Both the position numbers and the translations under genes were made by a program. Shown one piece after another: positions 24,450-36,039 of a stretch of DNA of 64,000 nt (the first letter of the stretch is position 1; each line of letters starts with the position of its first letter). This DNA comes from Gnetum montanum. Lineage: Eukaryota; Streptophyta; Gnetopsida; Gnetales; Gnetaceae. Under the pieces are notes generated by a model. The model searched no databases. It worked only from the letters and a program-made list of their open reading frames with translations, and had not been told where the DNA came from. The stretch lies in contig MNCI01004660.1 in the NCBI GenBank assembly GCA_015680685.1, forward strand, positions 357,785 to 421,784, written 5' to 3'.

Positions 24450-24815
24450 ACAATTTTGCTGGTTTTAGGCCTTAGTGGACAATGATGCCAATTTAAGGCC
24501 ATAGTGGACCATGGTTACATGGTGCTAAACTATTGTTAGGGAAGGGCAAACCCCATCATTTGATACCAATAATAGGCTAAAAAAAGGAAAATAAGGCTAT
24601 GCTAAGGCAAATAAAGAAAATATAAGCCTATATAATGGTTATAAGAAGATTTAAGAAGGTCAACCATGCAAAACAAGGCTAATAACAAGACAAAACATCA
24701 TGTAATAAGGCCAAATCAAGCAAAACAGGCTACATATGGTAAGACTTGGCTAATATAGATTTAAAAGGATTAAGTTTTTCTAGTTTTAGGTCTTATCAGG
24801 CCATTTTTTGAGGTA
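24450..24815 (-). repeat. Module-edge repeats on the RT side of the element D interval
   Basis: Units at 24465-24535 (GGTTTTAGGCCTTAGTGGAC; CCAATTTAAGGCCATAGTGG) and 24780-24805 (CTAGTTTTAGGTCTTATCAGG), same family as 6240-6560. The DNA between them is A-rich with no gene. Confidence 0.7.
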
Positions 24816-24879
24816 CAAGGCTATTATGTGACTTTGGTCATCAGTCAATATTGTTTCGAAGCTATTTTGACATAAAAAT

Positions 24880-27800
24880 TAAGACTTTTGAGGCTTCCAC
24901 ATTGGTCCCCCTTTGTTTTTGAGGCTTCCACCATGGTCCCCCTTTGTTTCCATGCTGGCCAACATCGAAGAAGGGACCCTTCGCATGGAAACTAAGGAAA
25001 GTGTATTTTTGGGCATCCAAAAGTCCAAAATTGAGGTTTTAAGACCTTCCCAAGATATCACAAGGCTAGATCTATCAAAATTGTGCACTTTGAAGTTTAG
25101 TAAAAGCTGAAAACTAGGTTCTAAAGCTTAACTTGCCTGCTTCCATGCTAGTCAACATGGAAGAAAGGGTGTTTACCATGAAAAACAAAAATCCAAGTAA
25201 AAACAAGGTAAAACATGATCAAACCAGTAACTAGAACTCAAATCTAGGAGTTGTGCATTCTCTAGCTTCGTTTTGAGGCCATTTGAGTTAGTTTTATGTG
25301 TTAAAACATGTTGAAATGGCTTTCCCCTCATCCTCCATGTTGAGCATAGCATCCCAATCATGAAGGAAAGAGGGGAAGCTTGTTTAATGATTTCAGGGTA
25401 TTTTGAGACCATGTTGACTAGGTTCTTAGGCTCCTAGGGCTATAGATTATATTTCTGCAAGTTTATGGCTGATTTTAGTCATGTTTGAAGGTCATTCAAG
25501 GGTAACTAAGGTCTTAAATCCCCCATATTTCCACATTTGGGGAGTTTCTCCAATGTGGAGGAATGGGGGTAGTAAGTCGTGGAGGCTAAAATAAGGTCAA
25601 AGATACATAATCCTAAGGCTATGAGATCCCGGGCTTCTTTGACATAGATTTTTTATTTTTAGGAATGTCATCTTGCCACCAAAAGTGAAAACACAATCTT
25701 TGCCCCTTGTTTCCATGCTGCTTAGCATGGAAGAGGCCTCATTTAGCATGGATGAGTGAAGAATCTTAGATCTAAACTAATTTGAGCCACCATCGACTAT
25801 GCATGTCATCTTCCAAAGTTACCAAGATCAAGAGATAGGGTTCTACGTCAAAATTTGGTAGTTTTGGGTGTTCCTAAGTTTTTTTTGGGATTTTCCCATT
25901 TATTCTATGCTAGGGATGAGGTGCTTAGTGTGCAAGACTATGGAAATATATTTTTAACCATTTTTGATTAATTTCCTAAGGTTTGAAGGCTCTAGTGGAT
26001 GTCAATAGGGTTCTAAAGTGCATGCAAGGTCATTTGATGTCATTCTAAGGTGTATCTATTTCCCCACATGAGTCTCTCCTACCCCCTTAGTCTTCACACT
26101 AGCCAGCATGGAAGAGAGGGCCCTTAGTGTGGAAGAATCATAAATCTCATATCTAGACTAATTTTGACCTCAATCGACTATGCATGTATGCTCCTCGGAT
26201 TACCAAGGTTGAGAGGTAGGGTCCGTATTTTTTCTAATTTTTACCAATTTGGAGGCTTGCTAAATGATTTTTTGGGATTGCCTCTTTTTTCACACTAGCC
26301 AATGTGGAATAGGTGTTTCCTATCATGGAAGCACTATGGAACTCTACTTTTTATTATTTTTTTGTCATTTCTAGCCATGTATGTAGGTCTCCAAGATTGC
26401 AAGTATCAATTACTACTACCTAGTGTCAAAATTTAATTATTTCAAAGTTTTCTAGATGGTTTTTTTATGTTTCTCCTCTTTCCCATGCTAGGGTTCTCAT
26501 GCTCAACATGGAATATTGTAAGAAAAAAGTTTTTATCTATCCATGGTAAATTTTGGCAAGGCTAAGGGTTCTAGGATGCATAAACAAGATCCTACGACAT
26601 ACACAAGGCTTTTCAACACCTATTTAAGGTATCTAGGGGCTATTTTGGAGTCCTCCAAACATTTTTCCCCTATTTTCATGTTGGCCAATGTGGAAGAGAT
26701 GGCTCTCATCATGGAGGAACTAGGGGACCGTATTTTTTTCTAATTTTTACCAATTTTGTCTAAATGCATGTGTGTCCATAGGGTTGTTAGTGTTGATTAT
26801 CAATGCCTAGAGTCAGAATCTAATAATTTTAAGGCCTATGAGAGGTTTTTAAAGCTTCCTTCCTTCCATCCACATTGGGGTTGGAATGCTTAGTGAAAAT
26901 TGGATCCTCGTAACCATGGAGATTCCAAGGGGGACAAGTTTTGGTTGTTTCAAGTGACTTCTAGAAGTGTGGCGGCTTCTGGAAGGGTTAGGTTACTTCC
27001 AAAAGTTAAATTGCATACAAAATTCAATAGTTTTAGCTTCTCCCATTCCATCCATGCTAGAATTTGGATGCTCAAAGTGGATGAGATCCTTCTTAGTGTG
27101 GATGAACCTTACAGGGTTGATTTTTGGCATTCTAGTGGTGTTTGGGAAGTTAAGATTTTGATCTTAGTACTAGTTAGTTTGACATTCTTTTCTTGAATTT
27201 GGAATTCCCCACTAACCTTATTAGCTTCATTAATCTTGTTTCCATGTTGGGAAGTGTGGAAGAGATCTCCCCTAGAATGGAAGAATCAAGAAAGTCATAT
27301 CTATGCTAGTTAGATAGCCAATCCCCTCTTCCACACTATGCATGATGGTCCCAATGTGGATGAGAGGTGGATGGAACTTTTCTGCTTGTTTTGACTACCT
27401 TTAAGGTCTTTAAAAGCTTTAAATGATTCCAATGGGGTTTAGGAGTTACCAAGGTAAGTTATTTAACTATTTTGGATCAGTAGGATTAACTTGTTTACAG
27501 GTCAATTTAGGCTACTAGAGATTGTGAGGGGGTACTAGGCTTTGAGAAATGACTACTAGGTAGTCAATTTAGGCAATTTTAATCATTCACCCCATCCATT
27601 CACACTATGTCTAGGATACTCAACATGGATGAGGCTTCACCTATCATGGAACTAACCAAACCCAAGGTTTTGACCAATTTCAACTAAGTTTGATGAGGTT
27701 CTAGGGCTATCGGTGGTGCTTGGAGGGGTTTTAGGTCATGTGGGCCCACTTCGAAGATCAAACTTGGACTAGATGGGTGTTGGGGGGTAATAATAAGTGT

Positions 27801-28170
27801 TAACCCAATTCTTCCATCCTAGTTAGTGTTACCTCAGTGTAGAAACCCAAGTTGCCTAGTTATGTTTATGTCTAACCCCTTTTTAGGAGCTTGGGGGTAA
27901 GTTTTGGCTACTAAAAATGGTAAAAAGGTTATGTTTTAATAGTTTTATGAAATGGGAGTCATGTATCCACACTGGGAATGATATCCCTAGCATGGATGCA
28001 TGGGAGTTAAGTTTTAAATATTTTTCTAAGTGTCAAAAGTGGTCAAAAATCAATGTTGATGCAATTTTTTGGATAAGAGGGAAGGTGTATGGTGGGGCCC
28101 ACAACCCAAAAAAATTAAAATTTTGAATTATCCCAACATGGAAGAGACTTGCGCCCCACTCCCCCTCTCC
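24880..28170. repeat. Degenerate ~195-bp tandem array in element D
   Basis: About 16 units, each holding an imperfect palindrome TCCATGCTGGCCAACATGGA with a following AGAG...CATGGAAGAA phrase. Units start near 24940, 25140, 25325, 25705, 25900, 26095, 26290, 26490, 26670, 26870, 27045, 27240, 27590, 27810 and 27965, a step of 185-205 bp with gaps. Between the palindromes each unit has a TTTTGGC / AGGTTCTAGGG type filler. The phrases resemble the D LTRs (4690-4900, 59915-60120). No coding potential recognised. Confidence 0.7.
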
Positions 28171-29078
28171 CCCACCCCCACCTACACTTCAATGCACCTG
28201 GAGTTGTGATGCACTAAATTGGCAACTATGGTTTAGAGGTGGGTGTTTAGGTTTATATGTGGTTTTTATTGTGAAATTTCATAATTTTCAATCATAATCT
28301 TCATTCTACACAAAACATGCATTGGTGGAGAGATATACAAGAGATTCTTATAGTAGAAAGCATTAATCATTAGCATGGAAACACCTAGTCTTCCCTATAG
28401 CAAGCGTTGAACCCCTATTCTTCTTAGATTTCAATGATTCCTAGTGTTGAGCTTGCCATGGTGCCCAAGCATCATGGGGGGAAAGAGCTAGAATCAAAGA
28501 ATTAAAAAGGTATATGAGCATTCAAGGGACCTATCAAGGATACCTAGACCCATTTTAGTCTAGGCTTCCTCTACTGCTACTCCAAGGTAGGGTAGGTCTA
28601 ACCATTTTTGCTCTAGTTTCTAGCCATTTTTCTTATTTTTCTTGCCATGTGTGGGGCCATTTTCTCGAGATCTATGCTAATAGAGGGGGTAGAATGAAAT
28701 TTTGACAAATCTCATCTCTTATTTTTTTCATTTATATGTATATCTATGGTTGTTTCATTATTTTTTCCTTTGTAGATTTGATTTTTAAAATTAAGCTTGT
28801 TGTTTTCATGTTTTTTCCAAAAATTAGGGATAGGGCCATTTTTCTCAGATCTAGGCTAAAATATTCATCAAAATTTAATCCTAAATAAATACTTACCTTT
28901 ATTTTGATATTTTTTTAAATGGGTATCAATTTTTTTGGCTTTTTGGTTATTTTTTATGGCTATGTTAAGTTGGATTTTATAAAATTTTAACTTCTTGGTG
29001 ATTTTTGCATGAGAAAAGAAAGTAATGTGTTGTACTTTTCCCTATAGAAATGGCTACATATATTTAAACTTTGATTTT
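28171..29078. other. Element D interval up to the element C insertion
   Basis: T-rich DNA, no confident gene. On the + strand an ATG near 28458 (MVPKHHGGKELESKN) runs toward a GTATATGAG donor-like site and could be the first exon of D's antisense gene, but the support is weak. It ends at the ATTTT target-site copy (29074-29078). Confidence 0.35.
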
Positions 29079-30935
29079 TGAAACACCCTAAAAAATGTGG
29101 GGTCATCTTGGCCTCACCAGGCTCTTGCAATCCGCACAGCACTATGGTAGTTCATCAGAAGAAGAACGTTCTAAGTCCAAGTCGGCCAGTTCGGCAAATT
29201 TTCTACTTTGAGCATGGATAGGTCCTGTACCATCCTTCCTCCCCATCAAAGTAGCCTAAACAGTTGACAACCTACTCAGAAATGGTGTGCAGAATCAGTG
29301 GCAGCATCCTGCGTGCACAAAAAATAGTTCAACAAGTTTTCTAAGTCATGAAGTCTGCTACGCTATGCTATGCTATGTAGCGTAGCAAGCTTCAGAAAAC
29401 AATGGCAGAACGAAGTGCTATGCTACACAATGTCACACAGCATAGCATAGAAACAACTTCACTACCCACTCCCCTCGCCAAACTTCGAGTTCTACAGTGA
29501 TGTCTCTTCTCATAAGGAAGTGGTTGACTATGTCTGCTACTACGCTACGTTGAGCTACATGGCGCAGCAACGTGTAGCAATCCTACGGAAGGGACAGAAG
29601 GTAGTTTGAAAGGTGGAATTAGCAAAGTTTACACAACTGGCATCATAGGAGAATGGGTTGCAAATTACAAAAACTGTCGCAATTAAGGCCAATTGCTATG
29701 CTACGCTACGCTACGTAGCGTAGCATAGCGTAGCAAGTACGTGACATATGGCAGGACACGCAGCAAGATGCTATGCCATGCCAAGGAATCCACGTCACAA
29801 AGCACAATGTGACATATTGGTGGTTGTGCGACATCAATGCACTCCACCCAATTGGACCATTGGCACATGTCTCTAGAAGCTAACAGCGCAGTTGTGGCGT
29901 AGTAGGATCACAGTTATTGCATGGCAGGCTTGCATCGCAACGGTCTTGTAAGCCCAATGGTCACAGATGGCTCAAGTAATGCCAGTAAGGTAACACAAGT
30001 CTGCGGCACATAGCATTCAAATAGCCCCTTTTGCTTACCTCTAGCCCTATAAATATCCTGGCAAATAGCATAAAATAGGTTTGAAAATTTGTTGGCTAAA
30101 AAAAAAAGATACCTACGATTTGGCAAAAAAAGCCAGCAATCTATAAAGTTGGCAATTTCAAAAGGAGTTCATGTCCTTATGGAAGTAAACAAATTTCAAG
30201 TAGTGGGAACTTTGGAGCATTGAAAAAAAGATTCCCCCCCCCCTCATCAACATTGTAATAATCAAACTTACATGTTTAAGACTGTAAATAGAGAATCTCT
30301 CCTAGTTGGTGTAAGGTCCCTGTCTCCGTTCTACCACATTGGTAGAATCTCGCATTGTTTGTATGCGAAGTCCACATCCAAGCACATAGCTCTTTCTACT
30401 TCCTAGCACGCCTTGGTTACTCTCAGAACTTCTGCACTCTGTCATGCTGTGTAGTCGATTGTATCCACTGTGACTGGATGAATTTGTAGCTCTGGAGTGG
30501 TGCATGTTTCTAACCATATCTTACTGTACCTCTCATTTATTGTCTAGCTTTCTTGCATTATTTTTTGTGTTATTTACATTTAAGCATCATCTCATATTAC
30601 TATCACATTTCTATTTTTTTTGTTCAACATCACTTCATATTACCATCGCATCTCTACTTTATTCACCTTTAAGCATTATTTTGCATTACTATGACATTCT
30701 TTTACAGTTTCTCCCTCTCTTTATCTACCCGTAAGCATTATCTCGCAATTCGCACAATTTATGTTGCAAAAGGCTATATTAACGTCGATGTAAGTCCCTG
30801 TCTAATTGACCAGAACGTTCAGGGTACCCCGTGTTCACACACACCCAGCACTACCCTCCCATAGATATGGGGTTGAAACTGTCATGTCCGCCGACCCCGG
30901 CATTCTTCTAGCCATCGACATTTTCAGTTGCTACA
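29079..30935 (+). repeat. Element C 5' LTR
   Basis: It starts TGAAACACCCTAAAA and ends CAGTTGCTACA, near-identical in places to 46023-47746. The TATA box TATAAATA is at 30048-30055. A 44-bp near-perfect palindrome of GCTACGCTAC/GTAGCGTAGC type lies at 29693-29737, with smaller ones near 29357-29390. There is a C10 run at 30234-30243. Relative to the 3' LTR it has about 130 extra bases (29420-29550). The block at 30789-30900 (GTCCCTGTCTAATTGACC) also occurs in the solo LTR. Confidence 0.9.
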
Positions 30936-31060
30936 ATTTTCTGGCACTAGAAGGAGGGCCTTTTGGTGCCTTTTCCATGTGTCATGGTGGTTCTGTGAGC
31001 CTTCTACACCCTGATACATATGAGAATAAACACGACACCCTCTTGCAATTTTTTGCGCTC
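30936..31060 (+). other. Element C primer-site region
   Basis: Five bases after the LTR, CTGGCACTAGAAGGAGGGCC (30941-30960) occupies the primer-binding-site position. It begins with TGG, as expected for complementarity to a tRNA CCA end, but I cannot name the tRNA. A and D carry the same core. Confidence 0.65.
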
Positions 31061-31860
31061 TGTGCAATGTAGATTGGTTGCCTCGACGGTTCCTCCGGAA
31101 CCCCACGAAACACAACTCCTCCAATCACTGGTTAACTAGCTCATTCTATGGTCATCTTGTAAGCATTCTACACCTCATCTCATATGGTATAGACTGGTCA
31201 CCTCGATGGTCCCTCCAAGATCCTACAAGATATAAAGCCTACCTAATTGCTAGTTAGCTTGCCCACCCTATGCTTGTCTTGCCTGCGTTCTATACCCCAT
31301 CCCATGTGGTACAGGCCAATCGCCTCGATAGTCCCTCTGAGATCCTACGAGACATAGAACCTATTTGGTTGCTAGTTAATTTGTTCATCCTACGATAGTC
31401 TTGTATGCCTTCCACACCTCGACTTAGCGTTGACTTGACATCCATTTGCAGTTGTTTACGTGTTGTGTGGTGTAGATTGGTCGCCTCGACGGTTCCTCCG
31501 GAACCCTATGAGACAATAAGCCTTCCGATGGAGATTTAACTTGCCCTTCCTTGTACAGTAGCCATGCATGTGTTCTACATCCTAGCCAGCACAGGTGAAA
31601 ATGTGACACCCTTTGAGGTTGTTTGTGCCTTGTGTGGTGCAGATCGGTCGCCTCGACGGTCCCTCCGAGATCCTACGGGATGTAAAGCTTGCTTAATTAC
31701 TTGTCAACTGAACTTACCTTATGGTAGTCTTGCATGTGCTCTGTACCTCATTGTGCATAGGCATAGACATGACACCCTTTGCAATTTTTTATGCTTTGTG
31801 TGGTACATATCGGTCACCTCGATGATTCCTCTAGAATTCGGCAAGACGTAAAGCCATCTT
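31061..31860 (+). repeat. Leader tandem repeats of element C
   Basis: Six units share GATCGGTCGCCTCGACGG then TCC...GATCCTACGAGA. CCTCGA cores are at 31081, 31201, 31323, 31484, 31651 and 31817, with steps of 120, 122, 161, 167 and 166 bp; the longer units carry an extra ~40-bp block (GACACCCTTTGCAATT). They lie between the primer site and the gag ATG, so they would form a long structured 5' untranslated region. Confidence 0.8.
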
Positions 31861-31920
31861 TTGTCGCTTTTTCTAATCCTTCTGTTCTTTTGCATTTTTT
31901 GCATAATCGCTTGCCTAGAA

Positions 31921-33971
31921 ATGGCTTCCGTCACCACCACGGTTGATACCTTCGATGTGAAGGTGCCCTTCGCAGTCCAAGGCACTACCGGTGCCGAATG
32001 ACAGCTGAATCCAATGCAAGAAGCACGCTGATCTCTCAGGATCCAAAACCAAGAACCTGAGGGACTAGCCCAGCAACATGAGAGTTATAGTTTCCTTTGT
32101 GTGAAGGTGCAGGCTAACTTGCCCTTGGATTTACATGAACTTGAAGAAAAACGTAGCTTCGAGTTTGCTTACTGCAACAGGGAGGAATTCGTTCCTAACC
32201 AGGGCATCTCTCTGCCTTTAACACAAGCATACCAAAGGTTGCTATATCAACTAATCCAGTTTGACCAAGCTTAGGGAACAACAAGACATAGTGTCTAACT
32301 AGGATGATGCCTTTCAAGATGGGCAGGAGAAGCTCGATTCTCAATCTAACGAGGGAGGCTAGGCCAACCCCATTCCTGTTCTGTCTACCTAGTCCTTTTG
32401 GGCCAACCCACTATCTATCACTACCCCCTTTGTCATCATGCCTATGCTTCAATAGCCTACAACGACAACTACAGTGGGTAGCCATACTACATTACCAGCG
32501 TGTCATCACCCCTATTCCCCAACTGCACCCGTAGCAACTGTGCCATCACAAATTATTTATCAGCATGCTCCCGCAATGCACAACACGCCTATCACGGCTA
32601 CCCTACTGCATGTCCATACTATACCTACTTTGCAACCACACATAACTCCTATACTGATTCCTATGTATGCATCTGTTCCACCCACTATGATAGGCCTAGG
32701 TCCATCCACATGGTGGACTCCATTCACTTCTTCATCTGTTTTACAGCTATCGTAGATGTCTCACTACATTCGCCCTCAGGCCTACTCAACCCCGCAAATG
32801 GTTCATCGTAACACGGGACCATGGTCTGTCCCATCAGTTGACCCAAACAGCCTATCCGGTGACTCAACCCGCTATTACCGCTCTGACAATACCACCCACC
32901 AGGTGGTGGACAACCCAAACAACACCTTTAGTGGGGGCAGCCCCAACGACACTGCCGATGGGTCAAATCACCACTACCACCATGCCACATGTGGGAGTTG
33001 CCTTCACAGTCACTCAGCTGTCTACAATGTCGCCAGGTCTAGACCAAGTGTTTTAGCTCATCCAGACCCTAACCAAAGAAGTAAAACACCTCAAAGCTGT
33101 TGGGTCTGATACGATACAAGTCATGGAATTTTATCAAGATGACCCTGTCAACCCTACAATCCCTGCTTTGATATTACCACCCTGGATGTCCCTCCTACAC
33201 TTCTCAAAGTTCAATTGGAAAGGGGATCCCAATACACATCTCGTCACTTTCTAGTTACAGTCTTTGCTATTGCAACAATGGCCGCATATGATCATTTGCA
33301 TCATTGCCATGTCTCTAGAAAGGGAAGCCCTAGATTGGTACCGCATGTTGCCACATTCATCCATTTTGACTTTGGAAGAACTCTTGACCCAGTTCGTGAT
33401 ATGCTTCAAATATAACTTGAAGCCAGAAACCATGCTGGATCAGCTGATGGGCGTAAAACAAGACCCACTAGAACCAGTCCAAAAATTCATTCAATGTTGG
33501 AACGTGACCCTTAACGAAATCTGTGAACCTATCACAGAGGCTCACTTGTTAGCTATCTTTAAGGGTGTGGGGAATGACTTCATTAAGTCCAAATTGTATT
33601 ACCTCCCTCCACACTCACTTAACCAAGCTTTCACTCAGACGAAAAGCATACAAGATGTGGCCGAGGAAAGCAAGGACCCAGCTTACATCACTTACAAGAA
33701 TAGCTTTGCAAAAAAGGACAAGGGTAAGGCCCCAACAACCATGGTGGCTACTGTGGTAGCTAAGGCTAAACCCAAACATAGCAACAGTGGAAGCAAGAAT
33801 AACAAGAAATCATCCATGCCTATGGCTGACTCTACGCCCAAACCGGGCCAAGCATCACAACCTACCACGCCCACGCCCGAGACATCTGCATATACCAAAC
33901 TCAACTTTGAGCATAAAGATTGTTCAAAATACACCCCACTGCCTTTCAAACCTTCAGAACTCCTGAAGTAA
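31921..33971 (+). pseudogene. gag: Element C gag
   Basis: The ATG at 31921 (MASVTTTVDTF) is chosen because gag homology with A and D starts here. The N-terminal part has KRSFEFAYCNREEFVP (32150-32200); then comes a Pro/Thr/His-rich linker (32380-33050), and a retrotransposon gag domain with EALDWYRMLPHSS, LEPVQKFIQCWN, HLLAIFKGVGNDF and KSKLYYLPPHSLNQAF. A basic KKDKGKAPTT tail follows. The frame moves from 1 to 2 near 32330 and from 2 to 3 near 32840. Stops occur near 32000, 33053 and 33254. The last 235 codons (33264-33971) are open. Confidence 0.85.
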
Positions 33972-35099
33972 CTATTGGTGGCGTGATACATCCAACACAA
34001 GAAGATGTCAGAGGAAGAAACCAAGAGACATCAATGCTACTGTGAGCTCCTTAGGAATCCCTCTTTGGCCCTACCCAATGAGGCTCTAGTTCCTAGGGAT
34101 TTCAGGATAGATAGGTTTTATGACTATGATCAACTATGTGGTCACATCACAGATTATTTTCTGTCATTGCAAGATGACACCCAAAGATTGATCGACTTGG
34201 GATAGTTGGTGATGGATGAAAGTAACCCAGTACGCCTTGAAAACCAATCCATGTATGTCTACACAGATCCCCTCAATGCCAATAATGCCAATTACGTAAT
34301 CAACATCATCGATATTGATAATGATCCCATGCCACCCTTCCAGCCGTATGTGATTTGTGTGCCTTAGCGTAGTGCACCAATGCCACCAATGGCTGGTCCA
34401 AGCTCACAGTTTCCCTTCATCGTGAAAGTCCCACCATGGGAATCTACCTCTACATTGCCTGTTGGTGAGGCCACATGACCCCGTCAATTAATGCCCCTAG
34501 CCCCATTCGTCATCAGGGGGCCAAAATCTTCAATAAACCCCATTCCATGCAACAATATTAAACAACCTCCTCATCCCACCAGGCGGGAAGCCTACATGGT
34601 GGGTGAGGAGGGGAATGCTGTCAAAAGTATCCCCAAGCTTGCGCCTTCACCTTCATCACCAAAGATGAAGGTTAACACAACTACACAACCTGTATTACCC
34701 CACCGACAAAGCTCTGAACCTAGGTCTGATGTCATCTATCCTCAAGAGATCCATCTTCTAGGATGAATCGAGGAGGAGGAGGGTGTCAAATAGATGAGTG
34801 GCCAAGACTTCCTGGACACCCTCACCTAGGTTGAGCAAGCCCTAAGGTATAAAAATGCCACGTTGAGCTTATACGACCTAGTCATGACATCTGTACCACA
34901 CTGCAAGGCTCTAGTCCACATGTTAACTTCAATTTCAGTCAATGAAAACATTTCAGTGGAAGAGAAGGCTATCCACTCGATCATACTCCCCTCCGTACCC
35001 ACGGAGTCCCTAATTCCTTAGCTAGTTTTCAGTAGTGACACCATTAAGGAAGATCTTGAAGGTGGTCAAGTGAATACGACACCTCTCTTCATCACAATC
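33972..35099 (+). pseudogene. gag: Element C gag-protease linker with knuckle remnant
   Basis: Same frame as the gag end and the protease, so gag and protease were one reading frame. It holds YDQLCGHITDYFLSLQDD (near 34128-34180), a degraded version of the C-x2-H...GHDT...C knuckle of A, then MPLAPFVIRGPK (34491) and a Pro-rich part. About seven stops. Confidence 0.65.
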
Positions 35100-35712
35100 T
35101 GGGTCAACCAACACCAGATCTGAAGGGTACACGTCGATGATGGAGCTACCACAAACGTCATTTCCTTCCCTATCATAGAAAATTTGGGATTAGTTGACCA
35201 GGTTAAACCAATAGAAACATCGTGTTTGCGGTCCTTCAACGGGGCACACATCCTAGTAAAGAACATAGTTCACATAGACTTCGTAGTAGGGGATCGGTTC
35301 CCCACAGATGCAATGTTCATTGTAGTCAAAGAAATGCTCAGGTTTAACCTGATCTTGGGAAGATCATGGTTAGCACAACTTAGGGCTGTCTCCTTGCCTA
35401 TACACCAAGAAATCCACTTACCGTACGTAGGTAGGGAGGTGATAATCCATGGTGGTAGGGTGGTAACGCAAGCAACCAACAACGTAGGCATGGAACAGGG
35501 TTTAGAAGTTACGACCTCTGAATATGAAGTACCTATTCATGCATGCATTGATCATACAATGAAGGGATTGGTTTGACGAGCCAACCATCAAATCGAAAAC
35601 ACATGGGTTGAATTGCCGTTCCAAGAGAAGGGCAGTGATATGAACAAAGGCCTTAGAAAAATGCCTCGACCTTATGTGTAGATCAACCCACAAAAGATCA
35701 AGAGGTAGCTAC
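35100..35712 (+). pseudogene. pol: Element C aspartic protease
   Basis: It would cleave the gag-pol polyprotein. VHVDDGATTNVISFP (35130-35175) is the active-site region (D-D-G) and FNLILGRSWLAQL (35343-35381) is the conserved retropepsin C-terminal hydrophobic-Gly stretch. The 130 codons at 35184-35576 are open. Homology to A and D ends at about 35712 with a GTATAG; D and A also have GT here, so this may be a splice donor rather than the end of pol. Confidence 0.8.
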
Positions 35713-35814
35713 GTATAGCGTAGCAACCTTATGACCTCCCACCCAATTGCTATCTTTGCATATTCACCATTTCCTTGTCTCGTTAATGTGCCTTCCTTTC
35801 GGCATGCTACACCA

Positions 35815-35935
35815 ATGGCCTGAAGTGGCCTAAAACTAGCATTATCACCTTTCAGTTTACTTATTACGCAACGGCCCAAAATGGCCTAAAACTAGGAATG
35901 GCCCGAAATGGCCTAAAACTAGCATCCGAGAGCAT
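35815..35935 (+). repeat. Module-edge repeats after the element C protease
   Basis: Units GGCCTGAAGTGGCCTAAAAC, GGCCCAAAATGGCCTAAAAC and GGCCCGAAATGGCCTAAAAC each run on into TAG. These are the same family and orientation as the array after the integrase (GACCTTAAACTAGC). Confidence 0.8.
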
Positions 35936-36039
35936 GAAAAATTTACATAACAAATAAATTAATACAAAACCGGTTTCCTTTCTGAATTTTTTCATTCCAT
36001 GCAAAATTTTCAAAATTTTAAAAGAGGGATCCCCTGCTG

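Noticed and set aside
29914-30126. 70-codon minus frame, repeated at 46726-46938
   Set aside because: Same explanation: duplicate LTR sequence, antisense to the element.
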